Assembly: GCF_001431725.1 (NCBI RefSeq)
Contig: NZ_CP013106.1
Coordinates: 1,860,001 to 1,924,000, forward strand
Origin: Halomonas huangheensis
GTDB lineage: Bacteria; Pseudomonadota; Gammaproteobacteria; Pseudomonadales; Halomonadaceae
Direction of reading: 5' to 3'
Length of the DNA stretch: 64,000 nucleotides
Made by a program: the position numbers and the translations under genes. Below, one piece after another: positions 18,154-27,072 of this stretch (positions within the stretch are counted from its first letter, which is position 1; each line of letters begins with the position of its first letter). Under the pieces are notes generated by a model. That model was not told where the DNA came from, did no database searches, and worked only from the letters and a program-made list of their open reading frames with translations.

Positions 18154-18990
18154 ATGGTCCCTCATCAGGCGTCTCTGCCGACTTCTTCTGGCTTTCCCGC
18201 TGGTCTGGTGTGCCTGGTCGGTGCTGGCCCCGGCGACCCGGAGTTGCTGACACTCAAGGCCTGGCGCCGTTTGCGTGAGGCCGATGTGGTCTTGCATGAC
18301 CGCCTGGTCAGTCAGGAAATTCTTGATCTGGTGCCGGATCATGCGGAACTGCTGTATGTCGGCAAGGCGAGTGCCAATCACAGCGTGCCACAAGAGGATA
18401 TCAACCAGGCGTTGGTCGACTGGGCTCGGCAGGGCAAGCGGGTTGTTCGTCTCAAGGGCGGTGACCCGTTCATTTTTGGCCGCGGCGGTGAGGAACTCGA
18501 GACCCTGGCTGAAGTCGGAGTCATGGTTGAAGTGGTTCCCGGGATTACGGCGGCATCAGGTTGTGGTGCCTACGCTGGTATTCCGCTGACCCATCGTGAT
18601 CATGCTCAATCGGTGCGCTTCATCACCGGACACCTCAAACAGGGGAGTTGTGATCTCGACTGGCCGACCCTCGCAACTCCCGGGCAGACACTGGTTTTCT
18701 ATATGGGGCTGGGCACGATTGATATCATCGGGCAACGATTGATCCAGCACGGCCTTTCGCCACAAACTCCGGCAGCATTGGTTGAGCAGGGCACCACCAG
18801 GCGACAGAAGGTGCATATTTCCACAATTGCTGATTTGCCGCTTCTCAAGGAGCAGGATAATATTCAGCCGCCCACGTTGATAATTGTCGGCAGTGTAGTT
18901 GCACTGCACAAGAAACTGGCCTGGTTTGATAATGAGCGCGCAGGGAGCAGTGGGTGGATGCAAGGCAAGCATCCTTCGCCATCCGAGTAG
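18154..18990 (+). CDS. cobA: Uroporphyrinogen-III C-methyltransferase
   Basis: This 278-residue SAM-dependent enzyme makes precorrin-2, the entry to siroheme and cobalamin. The start at 18154 ([10 protein letters not shown]) is chosen because GGAG stands seven bases upstream; two upstream in-frame ATGs lack this. Seen: [18 protein letters not shown] (SAM-site glycine loop), [18 protein letters not shown] and VPGITAASG. It is the stand-alone CobA form, not fused to the CysG dehydrogenase/chelatase part. It appears monocistronic; no nitrite or sulfite reductase gene is next to it. Confidence 0.95.
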   Translation: MVPHQASLPTSSGFPAGLVCLVGAGPGDPELLTLKAWRRLREADVVLHDRLVSQEILDLVPDHAELLYVGKASANHSVPQEDINQALVDWARQGKRVVRLKGGDPFIFGRGGEELETLAEVGVMVEVVPGITAASGCGAYAGIPLTHRDHAQSVRFITGHLKQGSCDLDWPTLATPGQTLVFYMGLGTIDIIGQRLIQHGLSPQTPAALVEQGTTRRQKVHISTIADLPLLKEQDNIQPPTLIIVGSVVALHKKLAWFDNERAGSSGWMQGKHPSPSE

Positions 18991-19076
18991 AGACTCGGGA
19001 TAACGCTGGTGGTCTTTACCAGTGGATAAGCGCCAGGCCCCCATGACACGACGTCAAGTCGACATGAGGTGAGTGA

Positions 19077-19508
19077 ATGAAGAACGTTTTTCGGTGCGTA
19101 TATGCACCGCGTGGCACTGTTGCCGTCGCCATTGTGACCCTTGGTTTGCTATTGACGGCTCCTCTCTCTTCTGCAATGGCGCAGGCTAGCGGAGAAGAAG
19201 TGGATGTGATGAAAATCGAGACCCAGGACGGGCGTGCGTCTTTCTACGCCGACCGCTTCCAGGGGCGCACCACCGCGAGCGGGGATTCCTTCGATCAACG
19301 GGCCTTGACTGCAGCGCATCGTAGTCTGCCTTTCGGTACCAAGGTACTGGTCACCCGTGAGGATACCGGTCAGTCGGTGGAAGTCGAGATCAACGACCGC
19401 GGGCCCTTCGTCAAGGGGCGTATCATTGATCTGTCCAAGAGTGCCGCCCGAGAGCTGGGCATGGTGAGCCGAGGCACCGCGCCAGTGCGCCTGACCTATC
19501 TGCCCTGA
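19077..19508 (+). CDS. RlpA-like double-psi beta-barrel protein, exported
   Basis: The 143-residue protein has an N-terminal signal peptide (hydrophobic core VAVAIVTLGLLLTAP, cleavage probably after SSAMAQA near residue 38). The RlpA-type DPBB domain follows: GRASFYADRFQGRTTASGD, FDQRALTAAHRSLPFGTKV, VEINDRGPF and IIDLSKSAARELGM. The usual C-terminal SPOR domain of full-length RlpA is absent and there is no lipobox cysteine, so it is a short periplasmic member rather than the septal lipoprotein. RlpA-type domains cleave naked glycan strands. GAGGTGA precedes the ATG. Confidence 0.9.
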   Translation: MKNVFRCVYAPRGTVAVAIVTLGLLLTAPLSSAMAQASGEEVDVMKIETQDGRASFYADRFQGRTTASGDSFDQRALTAAHRSLPFGTKVLVTREDTGQSVEVEINDRGPFVKGRIIDLSKSAARELGMVSRGTAPVRLTYLP

Positions 19509-19574
19509 AGCCGTTCGGCGAGCAGGGACTACAGTAGTCAGACCCACAGGTACGATGAGGATCCGTCCTCTACC

Positions 19575-19610
19575 ACACCTCCGACCCCTTTCGGGGCTCG
19601 GAGGTGTTTC
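19575..19610 (+). terminator. Rho-independent terminator after the RlpA-like gene
   Basis: A ten-bp stem ACACCTCCGA / TCGGAGGTGT encloses a CCCC/GGGG inner stem and ends in TTTC. It sits between convergent genes, so it may serve both. Confidence 0.75.
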
Positions 19611-19728
19611 TGTATCCATTTTCCGGAATTATGCATTTTCCGGAATTGAGTCGATCCGTATCTATAGTGATCCCGAGCCGGTGTCGATTCTCAGTCATCC
19701 ATACTCCCGGACCAGTGCTCCACCCAGC

Positions 19729-20805
19729 TTATGGGCTATCCGGCTCGCCGATCAAATCGCCAGAGAATTCCCGTTGCCAGCGACTCAACATGGCGCGGCG
19801 CTTTAGGTCGTCGAGAGTGGCCAATAGTGCTGGGCTCAGAGGCATGGGTCTGAGGCCCTCAGCATATCGGCGCTGCAGCGCGGTGGCGGTGCCCGGCCCG
19901 TTCAACTGTGGATGCAGGGCGGCGATATCACCTTCATCGGCAAGGACTCCTTGTCCCTCCAGGCTGAGCAGGTAGTCGATGAAGCGTCGTGCCGCGCCAG
20001 GATTCGGCGCGAGTTGTGGTACGAATGCCAGCCGCTGGATGACCAGCGCATAGTCGTCGGGAATGACCCAGCGCAATCCCGGGGCGGCTTCGACGCTCTT
20101 GCGGACATAGCTCCCCAGCAGGTTGTATCCGATCAGAAAACGGCCGTCATGTAACCCGTCGAGCATTTCTCCAGTGGTTCCGACCAGCTGAGTATCAGCG
20201 CTTCCCAACGCCGCGATCAGGTCCCAGTAACGAGGCGAGAGCCGTGACTCCTCGATGGCATAGGTATAGCCCGCACCGCTGGCGACGGGATCGTAGGTCA
20301 CGATACGTCCGCGTAGGGCATCACTATGCCGGGAAACCATGTTCAACAGGTCTGCATGGCTGTTGATGGTCCCAAAGCGTTCCTCTGCCTCTCGATTGAC
20401 GACCATGACGATTGGCTCGAAGGTGAAGGCAAACAGCTCCTGACGCCACTTGGCCCAGCTCGGCCAGCTCCTGGCATTTGGGGTGATGATGGATTGGGCG
20501 TTGCCGTCATTGACCAGTCGGTATTGCCACGGCATTGCCGAAGACATCACAACATCTGGTTCGTCTGGACTGGCAAGGAATCGTTCATGGAGCGCTAGAG
20601 TCGTCAGGTTGCGATAGGTGACGTCGTACTGAGGATAGCGGCGGTGGAAATCCTCCAGCAGAGGGCGTGCGTAGGGCAGGTCGAAGGCAGCATGGATGAC
20701 CAGCGGAGACGAAGGCTCGACGGTTGCCTCAAGGTGGAACTCTTCCACGGCAGCGACCATCAGCGACTGTCCCCAGATCAACAGCGCCAACAGGCAGCGT
20801 ATCAT
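19729..20805 (-). CDS. Periplasmic solute-binding protein linked to a two-component system
   Basis: The 358-residue protein has a signal peptide (MIRCLLALLIWGQSLMVAAV) and a Fe(III)/spermidine-type solute-binding fold: VIHAAFDLPYARPLLEDFHR, then PDVVMSSAMPWQYRLVNDG, GRIVTYDPVASGAGYTYA and a long C-terminal lobe. Its ATG overlaps the kinase stop by one base (TAATG), so it is translated with the sensor. No permease or ATPase is beside it. Similar proteins next to TctD/TctE-like pairs act as periplasmic ligand sensors feeding the kinase; that role is inferred here. Confidence 0.8.
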   Translation of the reverse strand: MIRCLLALLIWGQSLMVAAVEEFHLEATVEPSSPLVIHAAFDLPYARPLLEDFHRRYPQYDVTYRNLTTLALHERFLASPDEPDVVMSSAMPWQYRLVNDGNAQSIITPNARSWPSWAKWRQELFAFTFEPIVMVVNREAEERFGTINSHADLLNMVSRHSDALRGRIVTYDPVASGAGYTYAIEESRLSPRYWDLIAALGSADTQLVGTTGEMLDGLHDGRFLIGYNLLGSYVRKSVEAAPGLRWVIPDDYALVIQRLAFVPQLAPNPGAARRFIDYLLSLEGQGVLADEGDIAALHPQLNGPGTATALQRRYAEGLRPMPLSPALLATLDDLKRRAMLSRWQREFSGDLIGEPDSP

Positions 20806-22205
20806 TATCGATCCTCCGTGGAGCTTGCGACTGGAGGGGCGGGAAACTCCAGACAGACCATCAGGCCCGGTGTGGGCTGTTGCCGGGCGGCCAGCAGTCT
20901 GAGCCGCGCGCCGTGGCTCCGGCTGATGCCATCAACGATGGCCAATCCAAGGCCGGAACCATCGCCGTGCTGTTGTCCACGATGGAAGGGGCGTAGCGCC
21001 AGCAAACGTTGCTGTGGTGGGATGCCGGGACCATCATCCTCGACACACAGGCGGGGGGGCGAGGCATTGACCCGGATGGTGACCTGGTCGGCGCCGTATG
21101 TGCAGGCGTTATCAATCAGGTTGGCGAGCGCCTCGGCCAATTGCCAATCGAGGCCTTGCACCCAGACATCCTCGTCACATGCTTCGAGTCCCAGGTCGAC
21201 ATTGCGGCGGTGGCACCGCTGCCAGTGTTCTCGTACCGCTTCACGGGCGATGGCGTTGAGATCAGTCGGTACCAGTTCGGGCTGGTACTCCGGGTTATCC
21301 AGGCGCGTCAGTGACAATAGCTGTATTGCCAGCCGCGAGGCTTTGGTGCTGGTGGCCTGCATGGCAACCAGCGCTTCACGCCATACCTCGGGGTTATCCT
21401 GTCGCAGGGCCAGCTCGGCACGAGCCGATAGGCCTGTCATTGGAGTGCGCAACTGGTGGGAAGCATCGCCGATAAAACGTTCCTGGTTGGCTTTTACTCG
21501 ACGCATACGGGCCAGTAATTCATTGAGGGTATCGCGTAGTTCAGCAAGCTCGCGAGGGAGCTTCAGTTCCAGGGGTTGTAAGGTGCGTGGGTCGCGGGCC
21601 CGGATCTGCCGGCGTAGCCGAGTGAGCGGAGCCAGGGCAAAGCGAACTGCGATCATGAGAGCGGCGAGGGTCAGGACTGCCAATGCCAGCATATAGGCGA
21701 CACTTTGCCGAAACAGTGCCCAGCTGAGGGCGTCGCGGCCTTCTCGGGTATGAGCTACGCGAACTTCGAAGGTTTCGCGGACCCTCCAGTCCTCGAGTCG
21801 TGAACGGCGTACGCCCTGACGCAGCGCCATGCCCTGCAGCTGGATATCGCGATACAGCAGCGTATCGCCATCACGTTGATCGGGACGAGGATCGCCGGGC
21901 AGTGGCGCGTTGCCGGTCACCTGGTGCCCCTGAGCGTCAACCAGGGTGTAGAACACGCGTTCGTCATTCTGGGTCGCGATCATTTCCAGTGCCGCTGGTG
22001 GCAGATCCAGCCACAGACGATCATCCTGCCACTGCACTTCCTCGGAAATCGCCAGTGAAGCGGCTTCAAGCAGACGATCAAAAGCGGTGTCAGCGGTGCG
22101 TCGGGCATCTATCCAGGCCTGCCAGAGTACCAGTGAGCCAACCGCGAGCATTGGCAACAACATCCAGATCAACAGGCGGCGATGCAGGGAGTCGCGGACC
22201 GTCAT
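20805..22205 (-). CDS. tctE: TctE-like sensor histidine kinase
   Basis: The 466-residue kinase has two membrane helices (about 12-30 and 168-190) framing a periplasmic 2CSK-N-type sensor domain, then HAMP, HisKA with the phospho-accepting histidine in FIGDASHQLRTPM (H250), and HATPase with NLIDNACTYG, DDGPGIPP and GSGLGLAI. It overlaps the regulator gene by 4 bp (ATGA) and the binding-protein gene by 1 bp. The resemblance to TctE and the divergent tctCBA genes suggest it senses a tricarboxylate or similar carboxylate, possibly through the binding protein. Confidence 0.88.
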   Translation of the reverse strand: MTVRDSLHRRLLIWMLLPMLAVGSLVLWQAWIDARRTADTAFDRLLEAASLAISEEVQWQDDRLWLDLPPAALEMIATQNDERVFYTLVDAQGHQVTGNAPLPGDPRPDQRDGDTLLYRDIQLQGMALRQGVRRSRLEDWRVRETFEVRVAHTREGRDALSWALFRQSVAYMLALAVLTLAALMIAVRFALAPLTRLRRQIRARDPRTLQPLELKLPRELAELRDTLNELLARMRRVKANQERFIGDASHQLRTPMTGLSARAELALRQDNPEVWREALVAMQATSTKASRLAIQLLSLTRLDNPEYQPELVPTDLNAIAREAVREHWQRCHRRNVDLGLEACDEDVWVQGLDWQLAEALANLIDNACTYGADQVTIRVNASPPRLCVEDDGPGIPPQQRLLALRPFHRGQQHGDGSGLGLAIVDGISRSHGARLRLLAARQQPTPGLMVCLEFPAPPVASSTEDR

Positions 22206-22861
22206 GACGCTTCCAGCAGGTAGCCAAGACCACGTACCGTACGCAGTTGAACGTCGTGGGTGCTGAGCCGTTTACGCAGGCGGTGGATGTAGACCTCGAT
22301 GGCGTTGTCTCCGAACTCCTCCTCGGCAAAGGCTTCCCTGGCCAGAGTGGCCTTGTCGACAGGCTGTCCGGCGTGGCGCATCAGGCATGCCAGTAATCGT
22401 TGTTCTCTGGGTGGTAAGGCCAGTGGTTGGCCATCGAGACTGAAGCGTTGAGCCATGCTGTCGAAGATCAGCGGCCCGACGCTCAGCAAGTTGCTGGGAG
22501 TATGGCGACGCAGCAGGGCACGCACTCGCGCTTCGAGTTCCTCCAGCGAAAACGGTTTGGCAAGATAGTCGTCAGCGCCGAGGTCGAGCCCGCGCACGCG
22601 ATCCTCGATGGCTCCGCGTGCAGTCAGTATCAATACAGGGGTGGCACGATCGTGGCGGCGTAGGGCCTCGAGAATTTCCAGGCCTCCACGTCCCGGAAGG
22701 TTGAGGTCCAGCAGTACCAACTCATGCCCATGTGCGTTACGGAGAGCGTCGTAGGCCCGGTCTCCGTGGTCCAGGTGTTCGATATCATGGCCGCCGTGAC
22801 GCAAGGCATCGACCAGAGTGTCCGCCAATAGACGATCGTCCTCGACCAGCAGTATGGTCAT
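22202..22861 (-). CDS. tctD: TctD-like OmpR-family response regulator
   Basis: The 219-residue regulator has a receiver domain (acidic pocket VEDD at 6-9, phospho-acceptor aspartate D52 in LLDLNLPG, lysine in YLAKPF) and a winged-helix OmpR-type DNA-binding domain (LPPREQRLLACLMRHAG, then NAIEVYIHRLRKRL). It overlaps the IclR gene upstream and the kinase gene downstream by 4 bp each. The tandem 11-bp-spaced repeats at 23603-23620, ahead of tctC, are the expected kind of OmpR-family site. Confidence 0.92.
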   Translation of the reverse strand: MTILLVEDDRLLADTLVDALRHGGHDIEHLDHGDRAYDALRNAHGHELVLLDLNLPGRGGLEILEALRRHDRATPVLILTARGAIEDRVRGLDLGADDYLAKPFSLEELEARVRALLRRHTPSNLLSVGPLIFDSMAQRFSLDGQPLALPPREQRLLACLMRHAGQPVDKATLAREAFAEEEFGDNAIEVYIHRLRKRLSTHDVQLRTVRGLGYLLEAS

Positions 22862-23469
22862 AGGTCATCTCCCGGGGACGCCCCCTGATGCAATTGGTGA
22901 GTGGCTGTCTTCAGTAGCCTGACACAGTCGGTACTCTCCAGACGCCCGGCAGGACCCGATAGGGCCAGCCACAGGTCCGGGGCAAGGGCATCACCTCCGT
23001 CCAGCTGTTGGCAGAGCATCTCGCCTCCTGCCATCCTGAGCTGCGGGTCATGGACAGACTGGCAGGACCATTGCGTGCCCGGTGTCAGGTCGTGGCGCAG
23101 CGCCTGGTCGGGTGGTAACGCCACTAGACTGCACAGCACTCCACCATCGCTCACTTCCAGCAGGCTTGCGGTTTCACCCGATTGCCTGGCCAGTTTATCG
23201 AGCACGGGTTGTACACGCAGCGCCAGATCACGGCTGGGAGGGTGGCGACGTGCCAAACGTAACGGCGTGCCCCCCATGCGCCAGCGGCCATCCTCACCAC
23301 GGCGGGTATAGTCAAAACGCTCCAGCGATCCGAGCAATCGCAGCAGGGTACTCTTGTAGTACCCGGTGGCTTGAGCGAGCTCGGCAAGACTGAAACTTTC
23401 TTTTCTCGAATCAAAGGTTTCGAGCACAGTCAATGCCCGCTCGACGGCTTCCACTCTGTCCTGTGCCAC
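22858..23469 (-). CDS. Short IclR-family regulator, first gene of the tctDE operon
   Basis: With a GTG start at 23469 the product has 203 residues. That start follows GGGAGAAGG and begins four residues before the family's usual VEAVERALTVLETF; a TTG at 23511 would extend it by 14 residues. Seen: an N-terminal winged helix (FSLAELAQATGYYKSTLLRL) and an IclR-type effector domain containing RVQPVLDKLARQSGETASLL. The effector domain is short and diverged after about 130 compared with the usual ~250-residue family, so its ligand pocket may be altered. It overlaps tctD by ATGA. Divergent tctCBA is the obvious target. Confidence 0.82.
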   Translation of the reverse strand: MAQDRVEAVERALTVLETFDSRKESFSLAELAQATGYYKSTLLRLLGSLERFDYTRRGEDGRWRMGGTPLRLARRHPPSRDLALRVQPVLDKLARQSGETASLLEVSDGGVLCSLVALPPDQALRHDLTPGTQWSCQSVHDPQLRMAGGEMLCQQLDGGDALAPDLWLALSGPAGRLESTDCVRLLKTATHQLHQGASPGDDL

Positions 23470-23591
23470 GCGCCTTCTCCCATCGGCAATGACCTGGCGG
23501 CCTGCATACAACTTTGGTCTTGATTATGTATATCCGCGTTGACCAACAGCGAACAGCGGATTAGCTTTCTGTTCTAAGGAATGATGTTCTG

Positions 23592-23620
23592 CCTTACAGA
23601 ATTGTAAGGTGAGCGTAAGG
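23592..23620. promoter_or_regulatory. Candidate TctD operator: inverted plus tandem GTAAGG repeats
   Basis: CCTTACA-N4-TGTAAGG is a perfect inverted repeat (23592-23609). A further CGTAAGG begins 11 bp after the TGTAAGG, giving a direct repeat with 11-bp period, the spacing typical of OmpR-family sites. It lies in the divergent region between the regulator operon and tctC. Confidence 0.55.
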
Positions 23621-23760
23621 ATTCCGCAAGTGGTGTGGTGATGATCCACCGCCAACATTGGGCCGCTACGCCACAAGGCCATCAACAGCACACAAGGCCA
23701 TCAACAACATCATCAACGATACGATCAACAACAGTCGGCCGTTCCAGAAATGGCTGTTGC

Positions 23761-23835
23761 TCTGACAACATTCGCTCTGGCAACACTCGCTTTGGCAACA
23801 CTCGCTTTGGCAACATTTGCTTTGACAACAAGAGG
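23761..23835 (+). repeat. 15-bp tandem repeat in the tctC leader
   Basis: Five consecutive 15-bp units related to TTTGGCAACACTCGC occupy 23761-23835; the last unit diverges into the ribosome-site region. Units 2 and 3 differ at one base. The run is just upstream of the tctC ATG and is CA-rich. A related CACAAGGCCATCAACA doublet precedes it near 23677-23706. Function unknown. Confidence 0.85.
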
Positions 23836-23845
23836 GGACTCATCC

Positions 23846-24835
23846 ATGTCCAACAATACGCCACTCAAATTGCTTGCTGTCGTCGCTCTGACGGCAGGAA
23901 CTTCAACGGCTTTTGCCTTCGAGCCTTCTGGTAAGGTCGAATGTCTTGCCCCGGCTGATCCGGGTGGCGGCTGGGACTTCACCTGCCGCAGTGTCGGCAC
24001 CGTACTCGAAGATCTGGATCTGGTGCCGCGTAGTGTGCAGACCGTCAACATGGCAGGTGCTGGCGGTGGTGTGGCCTATGCCCACGTGGTGAGCAAGCGC
24101 GCTGGTGATGAACAGCTGCTGGTTGCTGCTTCCACTGCCACTACCACACGCCTTGCCCAGGGGCAGTTCCCGGGCATGGATGCTGACATGGTCAACTGGG
24201 TGGGTGCTCTAGGTGCCGATTATGGGGTTATCGCTGTGAGCGCCGACTCTGAGTATCAGAACCTCAATGACCTGATGGATGCCATCAAGGAAGACCCGCG
24301 TGCGGTGAAGTTTGCCGGTGGTAGTGCCAAAGGTGGCTGGGATCATCTCAAGGTGCTGATTGCCGCCCAGGCCGCTGGCGTCGATAACCTGCCGCGCATT
24401 CCTTACCTGTCGTACAACAACGGCGGTGAGGCCATGACTCAGGTAGTCGGTGGTCATGTCGATGCCTTCACTGGCGATATCACTGAAGCACAAGGTTTCT
24501 GGGAATCCGGTGATCTGCGCATTATTGCAGTGCTGTCCGATGAGCGCCTGCCGGGTGATTTCAGCGAAATTCCTACTGCTAAAGAGCAGGGTATCGATGC
24601 AGTCGGTCCCAACTGGCGCGGCTTCTATATGCCTACGGATATTTCCGATGAGGCCAGGCAGTATTGGGTTGATGCCATGGATACCATCTATGAGAGCGAA
24701 GAATGGCAAGCCGTCATGCAGAACAATGGTTTGATGCCGTTCCATATGAGCGCGGGTGAATTCGAGACCTTCGTCAAGGATCAGATTGAAGACATCAATC
24801 AGCTGTCCAAAGACATCGGGCTGATCCAGCAATGA
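23846..24835 (+). CDS. tctC: Tripartite tricarboxylate transporter binding protein TctC
   Basis: This 329-residue periplasmic protein binds the carboxylate substrate of the TctABC secondary transporter. Start 23846 (MSNNTPLKLL) follows GAGGGG and opens a proper signal peptide (cleavage near TAFAFEP); the longer frame upstream is only the translated tandem repeat. Seen: KVECLAPADPGGGWDFTCR, the family's ligand-loop region, and the ending QLSKDIGLI. It overlaps tctB by ATGA. Substrate identity is unknown. Confidence 0.93.
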   Translation: MSNNTPLKLLAVVALTAGTSTAFAFEPSGKVECLAPADPGGGWDFTCRSVGTVLEDLDLVPRSVQTVNMAGAGGGVAYAHVVSKRAGDEQLLVAASTATTTRLAQGQFPGMDADMVNWVGALGADYGVIAVSADSEYQNLNDLMDAIKEDPRAVKFAGGSAKGGWDHLKVLIAAQAAGVDNLPRIPYLSYNNGGEAMTQVVGGHVDAFTGDITEAQGFWESGDLRIIAVLSDERLPGDFSEIPTAKEQGIDAVGPNWRGFYMPTDISDEARQYWVDAMDTIYESEEWQAVMQNNGLMPFHMSAGEFETFVKDQIEDINQLSKDIGLIQQ

Positions 24836-25287
24836 GTTATTTCAACGACCGCTTTTTCGGCATCCTGTTGATCGTCCTGGCCGTCGCGTACGGCTGGGCC
24901 GCTTCCCAGTTTCCGGTGCCCTTCGGTGGCAGTGAGGTCGTTGGGCCTGAGACTTTCCCGCATCTACTTGCCGTAGTGCTGGGAGTTTCGAGTCTGTACC
25001 TGTTGGTACGCCCTGACCCGGATCACTCCTGGCCATGGAGCCGCACCGGTATTGAGTTGATCATTGCACTGGTGGTGCTGGCCCTTTACGCCGCGGCCCT
25101 TGAGCCGTTGGGCTTCATCATCAGTACCACGCTGGCGGTGGGCACGCTGTGCTGGCGCATGGGAGCTCGTCCGGTCAAGGCCTATGTGACTGGTGCCGTC
25201 GCGGGTGTGGTGGTGTTCCTGATCTTCGACTTTGCGCTTGACCTACCTCTGCCGCTGGGTCTGCTGTCGTTCCTGGAGGTGGGTTGA
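24832..25287 (+). CDS. tctB: Tripartite tricarboxylate transporter small membrane subunit TctB
   Basis: The 151-residue protein has four hydrophobic helices and begins MSYFNDRFFGILLIVLAVAYG, as TctB subunits do. Its motif FGGSEVVGPETFPHLLAVVLG matches the family's conserved G-P-x-x-F-P turn. It overlaps tctC by 4 bp and tctA by 1 bp, so the three transporter subunits are translated together. Confidence 0.9.
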   Translation: MSYFNDRFFGILLIVLAVAYGWAASQFPVPFGGSEVVGPETFPHLLAVVLGVSSLYLLVRPDPDHSWPWSRTGIELIIALVVLALYAAALEPLGFIISTTLAVGTLCWRMGARPVKAYVTGAVAGVVVFLIFDFALDLPLPLGLLSFLEVG

Positions 25288-26804
25288 TGGAAACGCTTGG
25301 CTTTCTGATTGACGGTTTCGGTGTCGCTCTGGCGCCGGAAAACCTGATGTTCGCGCTATTGGGGGCCTTCCTCGGCACCCTGATTGGCGCCTTGCCCGGC
25401 CTCGGCCCGGCAAACGGTGTGGCGATCCTGATTCCACTGGCCTTCACTCTGGGCCTGCGCGCAGATACTTCGCTGATCATGCTGACCTCGGTTTACGCCG
25501 GTGCCATGTACGGCGGACGCATTTCGTCGATCCTGCTCAATATTCCCGGTGATGAACCGGCGATGATGACCTGCCTCGACGGCTACCCGATGGCCCAGAA
25601 GGGCAAGGCCGCCGAGGCGCTGGCGATTTCGGCGATTGCTTCCTTTATCGGCAGCCTGATCGCGACGATTGGTCTGATTCTGCTGGCGCCGATCCTGGCT
25701 GACTTTGCCTTGACCTTTGGTCCTGCCGAGTACTTCGCGCTCTTCCTGCTGGCCTTCGCCACTCTCGGCGGGATTACCGGCAAGAATCCGGTGAAAACCG
25801 TGATTGCAGCCTGTCTTGGCCTGATGATTGCCACCGTGGGCATCGACAATACCGGTGTGCAGCGCTACACCTTCGGCGTGCTCGAGCTCTACGAGGGTGT
25901 GGACTTCATTATCGTGATCGTTGGTCTGTTCGCTATTTCCGAGCTGCTGACCTTCATCGAAGAGCGTGCCGGCAAAGGCCACAAGACCATCAAGGTCAAT
26001 GGTCTCAAGCTGAGCTTCAAGGACATCGTGGCGATTCTGCCGACCAGTCTGCGCGGCAGTGTGCTGGGCTTCATTGCCGGTGTATTGCCAGGGGCTGGCG
26101 CATCACTGGGCAGTTTCATCAGCTATACGCTGGAAAAGAAGATTCTCGGTGACAAGGGACAATTCGGCACCGGTGACCCGCGCGGCGTGGCAGCCCCGGA
26201 GGCGGGCAACAATGGCGCGTCCAGTGGTGCATTGGTACCGATGCTGACGCTGGGTGTACCAGGTAGTGGCACCACGGCAGTACTACTGGCGCTGTTGATC
26301 TCCCAGAACATCACGCCGGGTCCGTTGATGTTCACCCAGCATGCCGACATCGTGTGGGGCGTCATTGCTGCGCTGCTGATTGGTAACTTCCTGCTGCTGG
26401 TACTCAACATCCCGCTGGTTGGGTTGTTTGTCCGGTTGCTGTCGGTGCCGCCGATGTTTCTGTTGCCGATCGTGACCATGGTGGCATTCGTCGGGATCTA
26501 CTCGATCAGCAATACCACCTTCGATCTGTACTTCATGGTCGCCTTCGGCTTCGCCGGTTACATCCTGCGCAAGCTGGAAATCCCGCTGGTTCCGGTGATT
26601 CTTGGGCTGCTGTTGGGCCCGGAGATGGAGAAGAACCTGCGTCACGCCATGGATATTTCCGACGGCGACTGGACGATCCTGTGGAGCAGCGGCCTGGCAA
26701 TTGGCCTGTGGGCCTTCGCCATTCTGGGACTGGTGCTGCCTTATATCATCGGGCCGATCCTGCGCAAGCGCATGCAGATCAAGACGGGAGCGACGGGCGA
26801 CTGA
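25287..26804 (+). CDS. tctA: Tripartite tricarboxylate transporter large membrane subunit TctA
   Basis: The 505-residue permease with about 12 helices shows the TctA signatures GTLIGALPGLGPANGVAIL, YAGAMYGGRISSILLNIPGD and NNGASSGALVPMLTLGVPGS. The ATG at 25287 overlaps the tctB stop by one base and follows GGAGG; a TTG three bases earlier is less likely. A terminator follows at 26893. The system imports a tri- or dicarboxylate with Na+ or H+. Confidence 0.95.
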   Translation: METLGFLIDGFGVALAPENLMFALLGAFLGTLIGALPGLGPANGVAILIPLAFTLGLRADTSLIMLTSVYAGAMYGGRISSILLNIPGDEPAMMTCLDGYPMAQKGKAAEALAISAIASFIGSLIATIGLILLAPILADFALTFGPAEYFALFLLAFATLGGITGKNPVKTVIAACLGLMIATVGIDNTGVQRYTFGVLELYEGVDFIIVIVGLFAISELLTFIEERAGKGHKTIKVNGLKLSFKDIVAILPTSLRGSVLGFIAGVLPGAGASLGSFISYTLEKKILGDKGQFGTGDPRGVAAPEAGNNGASSGALVPMLTLGVPGSGTTAVLLALLISQNITPGPLMFTQHADIVWGVIAALLIGNFLLLVLNIPLVGLFVRLLSVPPMFLLPIVTMVAFVGIYSISNTTFDLYFMVAFGFAGYILRKLEIPLVPVILGLLLGPEMEKNLRHAMDISDGDWTILWSSGLAIGLWAFAILGLVLPYIIGPILRKRMQIKTGATGD

Positions 26805-26892
26805 TCCGATCGCGCACCACATTCAAGCCCGTCATTCCATATAGACAGGGCTGGTATAAACAGGGCTGCGGCTCAGCAACCCATCTCCTTTC

Positions 26893-26918
26893 GGGGCACC
26901 ATCATGGTGCCCTTTTTC
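26893..26918 (+). terminator. Rho-independent terminator after tctCBA
   Basis: Perfect 8-bp stem GGGCACCA / TGGTGCCC with a TCA loop, followed by TTTTT. Confidence 0.88.
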
Positions 26919-26979
26919 GTGTTGCACCGGTTTCGCTCACTGCGCTGGTGCAGGTCTTGCGGTTGTTTGTCCTTCATCC

Positions 26980-26996
26980 TGCCATGTATTGGTGCG
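26980..26996. promoter_or_regulatory. NtrC-like enhancer site upstream of urtA
   Basis: TGCCATGTATTGGTGCG matches the canonical NtrC site TGCACTATTTTGGTGCA at 12 of 17 positions by direct count. Its centre lies about 110 bp before the expected sigma-54 start point. Half-sites TGCACC (26923) and GGTGCA (26947) stand further upstream. Confidence 0.5.
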
Positions 26997-27072
26997 ACTC
27001 CTCGTCAGCTCGGCTGAAGCGGGCCGCGGGGTGTCGGTGATGCACTGTCGGGGCAGGCGTTCTGCGCTTATA

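Noticed and set aside
23750..23845. N-terminal LATLA-repeat extension of TctC
   Set aside because: It is the translated 15-bp tandem repeat. The ATG at 23846 has a good ribosome site and begins a proper signal peptide.
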